From DUSC01 sp964371125 (lineage in GTDB: Bacteria; Pseudomonadota; Alphaproteobacteria; Rhizobiales; Rhizobiaceae), in contig CAYJMY010000064.1 in NCBI GenBank assembly GCA_964371125.1, positions 1-21,955 of the forward strand: a stretch of DNA of 21,955 nucleotides. The letters are read 5' to 3'. Shown piece by piece: positions 14,974-21,955 of the stretch (its first letter is position 1; each line of letters begins with the position of its first letter). Both the position numbers and the translations under genes were made by a program. The notes beneath the pieces are model-generated. The model saw only the letters and a list, made by a program, of their open reading frames with translations, was not told where the DNA came from and made no database searches.

Positions 14974-15102
14974 CACGATTCACGGCTTCGTCGTCGTTTT
15001 CATTTTCCCGTTTTGTTCCATTTCTGCTAGAAGACGACTTCGATTCGAGTCAACCGGATTCCGGCACTTTCCCAACAGGCCTGTGGACCGCTGTGAATCG
15101 TG
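14974..15102. repeat. Widely spaced 13-bp inverted repeat in the dnaB upstream region
   Basis: CACGATTCACGGC (14974-14986) and GCTGTGAATCGTG (15090-15102) are reverse complements except for one G-T pairing, separated by 103 bases. The enclosed segment is AT-richer and has a weak -10-like TAGAAG (15028-15033). Possible roles are paired binding sites or a long-range RNA stem in the dnaB leader; neither is established. Confidence 0.45.
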
Positions 15103-15178
15103 GGCACGGTGGCCGGATTCCTCCCCGCGCCCAGGCGCGTCCTGATAGGCCGAAGCGGGGTCGAGAAACGGGGACATG

Positions 15179-16669
15179 ATGGCAGAGGCAGCACGCAAGT
15201 TCGGCGTGGCGGAGACACCGCTCTATCGCGAGGCACCGAACAACATCGAGGCCGAACAGGCGCTGCTCGGCGCGATCCTGGTCAACAACGACGCCTTCTA
15301 CCGCGTGTCCGACTTCCTCAAGGCCGGCCATTTCTACGAGCCGCTGCACCGCAAGGTCTTCGAGGTCTCGGCGGAACTGATCCGCATGGGCAAGATGGCC
15401 AATCCGGTGACCATCAAGACCTTCCTGCCGTCCGACGACAGGGTCGGCGACATGACGGTGCCGCAGTATCTCGCCCGCCTCGCCGCCGAGGCCGTCACCG
15501 TCATCAACGCCGCCGATTATGGCCGCGCCATCTACGACCTCGCGACACGCCGTGCGCTGATCACCGTCGGCGAGGACATGGTCAACATCGCCTACGATGC
15601 CCCGGTCGACATGTCGCCGTCGGAGCAGATCGAGGATGCCGAGCGGCGGCTGTTCGAGCTGGCCGAGACCGGCCGCTACGACGGCGGCTTCGAGAGTTTC
15701 TCCGACGCAGTGAAGACCGCGGTCGACATGGCCAACGCGGCCTACATGCGGGACGGCCACCTGTCCGGCATCGCCACGGGCCTGCGCGACCTAGACAAGC
15801 GCATGGGCGGCCTGCAGCCGTCGGACCTGATCGTGCTCGCCGGTCGTCCCGGCATGGGCAAGACCTCGCTCGTCACCAACATCGCCTTCAACATCGCCCA
15901 CGCCTACGAGCCCGCGCAGCAGGCCGACGGTTCGTTCAAGGCGGCGAACGGCGGCGTCGTCGGCTTCTTCTCGCTGGAAATGTCGTCGGAGCAGCTCGCC
16001 ACCCGCATCATCTCCGAGCAGACCGAGATCGGCTCCTCGAAGATCCGCCGCGGCGAGATCACCGAATACGATTTCGAGAAGCTGGTGGCCTGCTCGCAGA
16101 CCATGCAGCGCATCCCGCTGTTCATCGACCAGACCGGCGGCATCTCGATCGCCCAGCTCGCCGCCCGCGCCCGCCGCCTGAAACGCCAGCGCGGCCTCGA
16201 CGTCATCGTCATCGATTACATCCAGCTGATGCAGGGCACCTCGGCGCGCGCCGCGCAGAACCGCGTCCAGGAAATCACCGAGATCACCACCGGCCTGAAG
16301 GCGCTGGCCAAGGAACTCGGCGTGCCGATCATCGCGCTGTCGCAGCTGTCGCGCCAGGTGGAAAGCCGCGACGACAAGCGCCCGCAACTCTCGGACCTGC
16401 GCGAATCGGGCTCGATCGAGCAGGACGCCGACGTCGTGCTGTTCGTCTATCGCGAGGAGTACTACCTGAAGAACAAGGAGCCGAAGCCCGGCACCGACGA
16501 GTATCTGAAGTGGGAGGGCGAGATGAACGACGCCCGCGGCAAGGCCGAGGTGATCATCGCCAAGCAGCGCCACGGCCCGACGGGCACGGTCGGCCTCGGC
16601 TTCCAGGGCGAGTTCACGCGGTTCTTCGACCTTGCCGAGGACGCGCACCTGCCGGAGCGGTTCGAGTGA
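15179..16669 (+). CDS. dnaB: Replicative DNA helicase DnaB
   Basis: DnaB is the hexameric 5'-3' helicase of the replication fork. The 496-residue protein has the N-terminal domain with NNIEAEQALLGAILVNN (21-37), the RecA-like Walker A AGRPGMGKTS (221-230), Walker B VIVIDYIQLM, the RQVESR segment and the DLRESGSIEQDAD sensor block. After Walker A it carries the roughly 20-residue Gln/Gly/Lys-containing insert seen in rhizobial DnaB. Two adjacent ATG codons are possible; the second (15179) is chosen because GGGGA then lies four rather than one base upstream. The first would add one Met. Confidence 0.97.
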   Translation: MAEAARKFGVAETPLYREAPNNIEAEQALLGAILVNNDAFYRVSDFLKAGHFYEPLHRKVFEVSAELIRMGKMANPVTIKTFLPSDDRVGDMTVPQYLARLAAEAVTVINAADYGRAIYDLATRRALITVGEDMVNIAYDAPVDMSPSEQIEDAERRLFELAETGRYDGGFESFSDAVKTAVDMANAAYMRDGHLSGIATGLRDLDKRMGGLQPSDLIVLAGRPGMGKTSLVTNIAFNIAHAYEPAQQADGSFKAANGGVVGFFSLEMSSEQLATRIISEQTEIGSSKIRRGEITEYDFEKLVACSQTMQRIPLFIDQTGGISIAQLAARARRLKRQRGLDVIVIDYIQLMQGTSARAAQNRVQEITEITTGLKALAKELGVPIIALSQLSRQVESRDDKRPQLSDLRESGSIEQDADVVLFVYREEYYLKNKEPKPGTDEYLKWEGEMNDARGKAEVIIAKQRHGPTGTVGLGFQGEFTRFFDLAEDAHLPERFE

Positions 16670-16683
16670 GACCACTGCGCGCC

Positions 16684-16850
16684 CTTCCCTCCCCCTTGAG
16701 GGGAGGGCGGCCGTGCAGGGCCCGGCCGGGTGGGGTCGTTCGCCATGGGACACGGCATCGTCTCATCGACGATTGCCTCTCGGCAGTTCGGGCAACCCCA
16801 CCCGTCCAATCGCCTGCGGCGATTGTCCACCCTCCCCTCGAGGGGGAAGG
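16684..16850. repeat. Palindrome-rich intergenic repeat (MITE/REP-like) between dnaB and radA
   Basis: The left arm (16684-16738) and right arm (16793-16850) are imperfect inverted copies. CCTCCCCCTTGAGGGGAGGG matches the reverse complement of CCCTCCCCTCGAGGGGGAAGG, and GGGTGGGGTCG matches that of CAACCCCACCC. Each arm also folds on itself: GGCCG/CGGCC in the left, AATCGCC-TGC-GGCGATT (16808-16824) in the right. The 50-base centre has its own hairpin, ATCGTC-TCATC-GACGAT (16757-16773). Such elements are dispersed in Mesorhizobium-type genomes; copy number cannot be judged here. The right end runs into the radA Shine-Dalgarno. Confidence 0.65.
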
Positions 16851-16855
16851 AGACC

Positions 16856-18253
<1,398 letters not shown>

Positions 18254-18289
18254 GCGCGGGCCGCGTACGGCCAACGGAGTGGGAGCAAA

Positions 18290-18877
18290 ATGCCGATTAC
18301 CCTGCTTGACGGAATCCTCGTCGGCTTCACCCTCGTTTCGGCGATGCTGGCGATGGTCCGCGGATTCTCCCGCGAAATCCTCTCCGTTGCGTCCTGGGTT
18401 GCGGCGGCCGCCGCCGCCTTTTTCTTCTACCCGGCCATCCTGCCCTACGTGCAGCCTTATCTCGATCACGAGCAGCTCGCCGTGGTCGCCGCGGCCGGCG
18501 TGGTCTTCGTCATCGCTCTGATCATCGTGACCGTGATCACGATGAAGATCGCCGATTTCATCATCGACAGCCGGGTCGGCGCACTCGACCGCACGCTCGG
18601 CTTCCTCTACGGCGCCGCGCGCGGCATCCTGGTCGTCGCGGTTGGCCTGCTGTTCTTCAACTGGCTGGTGGGCGCGAACCCGCCAGCATGGATCACCGAG
18701 GCGAAGTCGCGGCCCCTCCTGGAGAACATCGGCGCGCGCATTCAGGCGCTGCTGCCCGACGACCCTGAGAACTCGATCCTCAAGCGGCTTTCGCCCGGTG
18801 GCGACGATCCGGCCGCCGAAGGCGGGGCCGAGCAGGGCGGCGAGGCGGCGCCCGAGGGCGAAGCCAACGGCAACTGA
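18290..18877 (+). CDS. cvpA: CvpA family inner-membrane protein
   Basis: The 195-residue protein begins MPITLLDGILVGFTLVSAML and has four hydrophobic segments (about 6-24, 30-48, 64-84, 102-122) with the family motifs MVRGFSREILSV and LDRTLGFLYGAARG. The C-terminal 60 residues are cytoplasmic or disordered and acidic, ending GEANGN. CvpA was named for colicin V production in Escherichia coli and is linked to envelope stress; its biochemical role is not settled. cvpA upstream of purF is widely conserved. GGAG lies about ten bases before the ATG. Confidence 0.95.
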   Translation: MPITLLDGILVGFTLVSAMLAMVRGFSREILSVASWVAAAAAAFFFYPAILPYVQPYLDHEQLAVVAAAGVVFVIALIIVTVITMKIADFIIDSRVGALDRTLGFLYGAARGILVVAVGLLFFNWLVGANPPAWITEAKSRPLLENIGARIQALLPDDPENSILKRLSPGGDDPAAEGGAEQGGEAAPEGEANGN

Positions 18878-18942
18878 TCGGATATGGCGCCCGGCGCGAA
18901 CGCGTCCTATATAGCGGCTATCCAGCGAAAGGCAGCGAATCC

Positions 18943-20418
18943 ATGGCGGACGTAACCGCATCGATCAGCCATTCGGCCGAGGCCGACGACCATTTTCACG
19001 ACGAATGCGGCGTGTTCGGCATCTTCGGGCGGCAGGACGCCGCGGCGATCGCCACACTCGGCCTCCACGCCCTCCAGCACCGAGGTCAAGAGGCGGCCGG
19101 TATCGTCTCCTATGACGGCACTCAGTTCCACGTCGAACGCCATGTGGGACTGATCGGCGATACCTTCACCAAGCAGTCGGTGATCGATCGCCTGAAGGGT
19201 ACGCGCGCCATCGGCCATACGCGCTACGCGACCACCGGCGGTTCGGGCCTGCGCAACGTCCAGCCGCTGTTCGCCGAACTCGCCGAGGGCGGGCTGGCGA
19301 TCGCCCACAACGGCAACATCACCAACGCCATGACGGTGCAGCGCGCACTGCAGAAGCAGGGGGCGATCTTTTCCTCCACGTCCGACACCGAGACGATCCT
19401 GCATCTCGTCGCGACGAGCAAGGAGCGCGACATCAACTCGCGCTTCATCGAGGCCATCCGCCAACTCGAGGGCGCGTTCTCCCTCGTCGCGCTCACCTCG
19501 AAGAAGATGATCGGCTGCCGCGATCCGCTCGGCATCCGCCCGCTGGTCCTGGGCGATCTCGACGGTTCCTGGATCCTCGCCTCGGAAACCTGCGCCCTCG
19601 ACATCATCGGCGCCCGCTTCGTCCGCGATCTGAAGCCCGGCGAAATGGTGATCGTCACCGGCAAGGGCATCGAGAGCATCTTCCCGTTCGAGCCGGTCAA
19701 GTCGCGCTTCTGCATCTTCGAATACGTCTACTTCGCGCGGCCGGATTCTTCGGTCGAAGGACGCAACGTCTACGACGTGCGCAAGAAGATCGGCGCCGAA
19801 CTCGCCATCGAGAGCCCCGTCGATGCCGACATCGTCGTTCCGGTGCCGGATTCCGGAACGCCGGCGGCGATCGGATTCAGCCAGGCGGCCGGCATTCCCT
19901 TCGAACTCGGCATTATCCGCAACCACTATGTCGGCCGCACCTTCATCCAGCCGGGCGATTCGATCCGCCATATGGGCGTGAAGCTGAAACACAACGCCAA
20001 CCGCCGCATGATCGAGGGCAAGCGCGTGGTGCTGGTGGACGATTCGATCGTACGCGGCACGACCAGCCAGAAGATCGTGCAGATGGTGCGCGACGCGGGC
20101 GCGCGCGAGGTACACATGCGTATCGCCTCGCCGCCGACGCGCTCCTCCTGCTTCTATGGCGTCGACACGCCGGAGAAGGCGAAGCTGCTCGCATCGCGCA
20201 TGTCGATTGCCGAGATGGCGGAGTTCATCCGCGTCGATTCGCTCGGCTTCCTGTCGATCGACGGCCTTTATCGCGCGGTGGGTGAAGCCGGGCGCGACAA
20301 CGCGGTGCCGCAGTTCTGCGACGCCTGCTTCTCCACAGAATATCCGACCCGGCTGACCGACTTCGACGGCTCAGACAACGTCCGCACCTTGTCGCTGTTG
20401 GCAGCCGGAGGCCAGTGA
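18943..20418 (+). CDS. purF: Amidophosphoribosyltransferase
   Basis: PurF makes 5-phosphoribosylamine from PRPP and glutamine, the first committed step of purine synthesis. The 491-residue precursor has Cys22 in HDECGVFGIF as the N-terminal nucleophile, so about 21 residues should be removed. The glutaminase domain includes GHTRYAT and AHNGNI, and the PRPP site VVLVDDSIVRGTT lies near 360-372. Cys257, Cys403, Cys459 and Cys462 match the four Fe-S ligands of the Bacillus-type enzyme, so a 4Fe-4S cluster is expected. A -10-like TATATA lies at 18908-18913 in the 65-base gap after cvpA, so purF may have its own promoter. Confidence 0.97.
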   Translation: MADVTASISHSAEADDHFHDECGVFGIFGRQDAAAIATLGLHALQHRGQEAAGIVSYDGTQFHVERHVGLIGDTFTKQSVIDRLKGTRAIGHTRYATTGGSGLRNVQPLFAELAEGGLAIAHNGNITNAMTVQRALQKQGAIFSSTSDTETILHLVATSKERDINSRFIEAIRQLEGAFSLVALTSKKMIGCRDPLGIRPLVLGDLDGSWILASETCALDIIGARFVRDLKPGEMVIVTGKGIESIFPFEPVKSRFCIFEYVYFARPDSSVEGRNVYDVRKKIGAELAIESPVDADIVVPVPDSGTPAAIGFSQAAGIPFELGIIRNHYVGRTFIQPGDSIRHMGVKLKHNANRRMIEGKRVVLVDDSIVRGTTSQKIVQMVRDAGAREVHMRIASPPTRSSCFYGVDTPEKAKLLASRMSIAEMAEFIRVDSLGFLSIDGLYRAVGEAGRDNAVPQFCDACFSTEYPTRLTDFDGSDNVRTLSLLAAGGQ

Positions 20419-20425
20419 CGGTCCG

Positions 20426-20743
20426 CTACGGCGTGACGAGCTTCAGGCCGACGATGCCGGCCACAATGAGGCCGATGCAGGCAAGGCGCAGGACCTCGGC
20501 TGACTCGGCGAACAGGAAGATACCGAGAATGACCGTGCCGATCGTGCCAATGCCTGTCCATACCGCATAGGCGGTGCCCAGCGGCAGGCTTTTCAGCGCG
20601 AGGCCGAGCAGCACGAGGCTGATGACCATAGAGACGATCGTCGCCACGCTTGGCCCGAGCCTGGTGAAGCCGACGCTGTATTTCAGGCCGATCGCCCAGC
20701 CGACCTCGAACAGACCGGCCGCAAAGAGTATCAGCCAAGCCAT
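20426..20743 (-). CDS. sugE: Guanidinium exporter, SMR family (SugE/Gdx)
   Basis: The 105-residue protein is exactly SugE length when started at MAWLILFAAGLFEVGWAIGL. It has four membrane helices, the essential Glu13, and the Gdx-type GTAYAVWTGIGTIGT sequence. Gdx proteins are dual-topology dimers exchanging guanidinium for protons. GGAGG lies five bases before the ATG; a start 12 codons earlier is rejected because it would precede the Shine-Dalgarno and lie in the riboswitch region. A guanidine-II riboswitch upstream strongly supports guanidinium rather than generic drug export. The gene is convergent with purF, seven bases apart. Confidence 0.95.
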   Translation of the reverse strand: MAWLILFAAGLFEVGWAIGLKYSVGFTRLGPSVATIVSMVISLVLLGLALKSLPLGTAYAVWTGIGTIGTVILGIFLFAESAEVLRLACIGLIVAGIVGLKLVTP

Positions 20744-20762
20744 GACCACCTCCGTCGAAGGC

Positions 20763-20814
20763 GATGAGGTCGTCCCCATCGAAAGCTATACGGGAAGAGC
20801 GAGGTCGTCCCCGC
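20763..20814 (-). promoter_or_regulatory. Guanidine-II (mini-ykkC) riboswitch upstream of sugE
   Basis: Read on the minus strand, two hairpins carry ACGA loops, the signature of mini-ykkC. P1 (20799-20814) is GCGGGG-ACGA-CCTCGC and P2 (20763-20780) is GATGGGG-ACGA-CCTCATC, with an 18-base linker. In both stems the loop-closing pairs are G-C and one G-U occurs near the loop. The 3' strand of P2 can instead pair with the Shine-Dalgarno: ACCTC (20766-20770) with GAGGT (20748-20752), helped by an inner TCG-CCTT-CGA stem. Guanidine binding would favour P2 and free the ribosome site, turning the exporter on. Confidence 0.88.
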
Positions 20815-20821
20815 GGCGCCA

Positions 20822-20850
20822 CTCATAGCCGCCAACATGCGTGCGGACAA
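20822..20850 (-). promoter_or_regulatory. Candidate sugE promoter
   Basis: On the minus strand TTGTCC (20845-20850) is followed after 17 bases by TATGAG (20822-20827). The expected start site, about seven bases on, falls at the first base of riboswitch hairpin P1, so the transcript would begin with the aptamer. This positional fit raises confidence above the bare motif match. Confidence 0.45.
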
Positions 20851-20933
20851 TGCCGCACCGTCGGGTTCCGTTGGCGCCGGATTCGTACTATCGGGGGCGC
20901 AATCTCGCGCCACACGGAACAAGGCCCAGAACG

Positions 20934-21680
20934 ATGACCCCTGCCCTCGACCTTTCCGGCCGCATCGCCCTCGTCACCGGAGCCTCGCGCGGTATCGGTT
21001 ATTTCCTGGCGAAGGAACTTGCGGCTGCCGGCGCCCATGTGATCGCGGTGGCGCGGACCGTCGGCGGGCTCGAGGAACTCGACGACGAGATCCGGGCCGC
21101 CGGGGGCGAAGCGACCCTGGTGCCGCTCGACCTGACCGACATGGCCGGGATCGACCGCCTCGGCGGCGCCATCCACGAGCGCTGGGGCAAGCTCGATGTC
21201 ATGGTGGCGAACGCGGCGATCCTCGGCGTCATCGCGCCCATCGGCCATGTCGAGGCGAAAGTCTTCGACAAGGTGATGGCCATCAACGTCACCGCGACCT
21301 GGCGCCTGATCCGCTCCGTCGACCCGCTGCTGCGCCTTTCCGACGCCGGCCGGGCGATCGTCATGTCGTCGAGTTCGGCGCATTCGGCTCGCGCCTTCTG
21401 GGCTCCCTACGCCGCGTCGAAGGCGGCCGTCGAGGTGCTCGCCCGCTCGTGGGCCGACGAGACCCGCAACTTCGCGCTGCGCGTCAACGCCGTCGAACCC
21501 GGCGCGACACGCACGGCGATGCGGGCGCAGGCCGTGCCTGGCGAGGATCCGTCGACCCTGCCGCATCCGAGCGAAATCGCCGCGCGGATCGTCAAGCTCG
21601 CCGACCCGGCGCTGAAGAAGACGGGCATGATCTACCAGGTGCAGAAGGATCGCTGGGTGTCGCACCAGATGCCGGCCTAG
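20934..21680 (+). CDS. SDR family NAD(P)-dependent oxidoreductase (YciK-like)
   Basis: With the start at MTPALDLSGRIALVTGAS the protein has 248 residues. It has the Rossmann TGASRGIG loop (about 15-22), NAA in VMVANAAILG, and the catalytic Ser...YxxxK set in SSSSAHSARAFWAPYAASK. Overall it resembles the YciK branch of short-chain dehydrogenases more than FabG; substrate unknown. An earlier in-frame ATG at 20841 is rejected because its first 31 residues match nothing in the family. It is divergent from sugE, sharing about 120 bases of upstream DNA. Confidence 0.9.
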   Translation: MTPALDLSGRIALVTGASRGIGYFLAKELAAAGAHVIAVARTVGGLEELDDEIRAAGGEATLVPLDLTDMAGIDRLGGAIHERWGKLDVMVANAAILGVIAPIGHVEAKVFDKVMAINVTATWRLIRSVDPLLRLSDAGRAIVMSSSSAHSARAFWAPYAASKAAVEVLARSWADETRNFALRVNAVEPGATRTAMRAQAVPGEDPSTLPHPSEIAARIVKLADPALKKTGMIYQVQKDRWVSHQMPA

Positions 21681-21696
21681 GGCGCCTGGCAAGGCT

Positions 21697-21804
21697 CCCG
21701 GGGCCTGCGCCAACGCATTCCTGCGGGGTGGGGTTGGCGCGGCCGTCGCTTTGGACGGAAGTAGGCCCCGGGCTGCCGCTTTCGCGGCTGCCTCTCAGGA
21801 GCCG
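21697..21804 (+). promoter_or_regulatory. Unrecognised three-way-junction RNA with Shine-Dalgarno-masking hairpin upstream of the EamA transporter
   Basis: P1 is a perfect 10-bp stem (CCCGGGGCCT 21697-21706, AGGCCCCGGG 21763-21772). It encloses P2 (GCGCCAAC 21707-21714 with GTTGGCGC 21733-21740, 18-base loop) and P3 (CCGTC 21743-21747 with GACGG 21754-21758), joined by linkers of 0, 2 and 4 bases. Next come two mutually exclusive hairpins: GCCGC-TTTC-GCGGC (21775-21788), and CGGCT (21785-21789) with AGCCG (21800-21804) extended by CCT/AGG, which buries the AGGAG ribosome site (21797-21801). No T-tract is present. A dispersed palindromic repeat is the main alternative. Confidence 0.45.
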
Positions 21805-21808
21805 TCCG

Positions 21809-21955
21809 ATGTCCGCCGTCGCCTCGTCCCGGGAACGCGTCTTCGCCGGCATCCTCCTGACCAGCCTGGCGTACTTCCTCTTCACCGTGCACGATGCGGC
21901 GGTGAAGCTGCTGGTCGCGGCGATACCGGTCTGGCAGGTGCTGTTCTTCCGCAGC
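21809..21955 (+). CDS. EamA/DMT-superfamily transporter, N-terminal part (cut by window end)
   Basis: The frame stays open to the last base and encodes 49 residues starting MSAVASSRERVFAGILL. One membrane helix (about 12-30) and the start of a second are visible, with LFTVHDAAVKLL and IPVWQVLFFRS, which fit the first helices of EamA-type drug/metabolite transporters. AGGAG lies seven bases before the ATG and inside the predicted masking hairpin. Substrate cannot be told from this fragment. Confidence 0.75.
   Translation, partial: MSAVASSRERVFAGILLTSLAYFLFTVHDAAVKLLVAAIPVWQVLFFRS

Noticed and set aside
16730..16855. N-terminal extension of RadA
   Set aside because: The extra 42 residues would be translated from the palindromic repeat, while the zinc-finger start MAKPRIQFICQSCG with AAGGAG is standard.
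18907..20115. 402-codon frame antisense to purF
   Set aside because: Asp/Ala/Arg-rich shadow of purF, which carries all its active-site motifs.

Overview
The window is a gene-dense, high-GC stretch of an alphaproteobacterial chromosome. It most likely comes from a Rhizobiales member of the Mesorhizobium/Phyllobacteriaceae type. The evidence is protein style (an rhizobial-type DnaB with a long insert after Walker A, RpsF with a charged Asp/Arg/Gly-rich tail, a PurF with Fe-S-type cysteines) and gene order. I see no phage, plasmid, CRISPR array, tRNA or rRNA.

Left part (1-7.3 kb). The 3' end of pdxA overlaps rsmA/ksgA on the + strand. Facing it on the - strand is a long housekeeping run which, read in its own direction, is fabD, fabG, acpP, fabF, mltG, yicC, gmk. 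It covers malonyl loading and the ACP, reductase and condensing steps of type II fatty-acid synthesis, then a peptidoglycan-terminating transglycosylase, an RNase-family protein and guanylate kinase. Upstream of fabD on the same strand is a large membrane-anchored c-di-GMP protein (CHASE-PAS-GGDEF-EAL) with both catalytic domains intact.

Middle (10.1-13 kb). A 417-bp gene-free divergent region carries an 8-bp inverted repeat, a candidate promoter and the leader of rpsF-rpsR-rplI (ribosomal proteins S6, S18, L9). A strong Rho-independent terminator follows rplI. Then come a cyclopropane fatty acid synthase, a YnfA-family membrane protein and an Rsm22/METTL17-like protein with four cysteines in a likely Fe-S arrangement. 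These three sit between rplI and dnaB.

Right part (15-22 kb). dnaB, radA, cvpA and purF follow in order. The dnaB-radA gap, where many relatives have alr, holds only a palindrome-rich repeat element that abuts the radA ribosome-binding site. After purF, a convergent SugE/Gdx guanidinium exporter is preceded by a very clear guanidine-II (mini-ykkC) riboswitch: two hairpins with ACGA loops, a promoter placing the transcript start at the first hairpin, and an alternative hairpin that masks the Shine-Dalgarno. Divergent from it is an SDR oxidoreductase. Between that gene and a partial EamA/DMT transporter at the window edge lies a compact three-way-junction RNA followed by two mutually exclusive hairpins, one of which would hide the transporter's Shine-Dalgarno. 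I do not recognise this RNA. It is the best candidate here for something undescribed, although a dispersed palindromic repeat is a real alternative.
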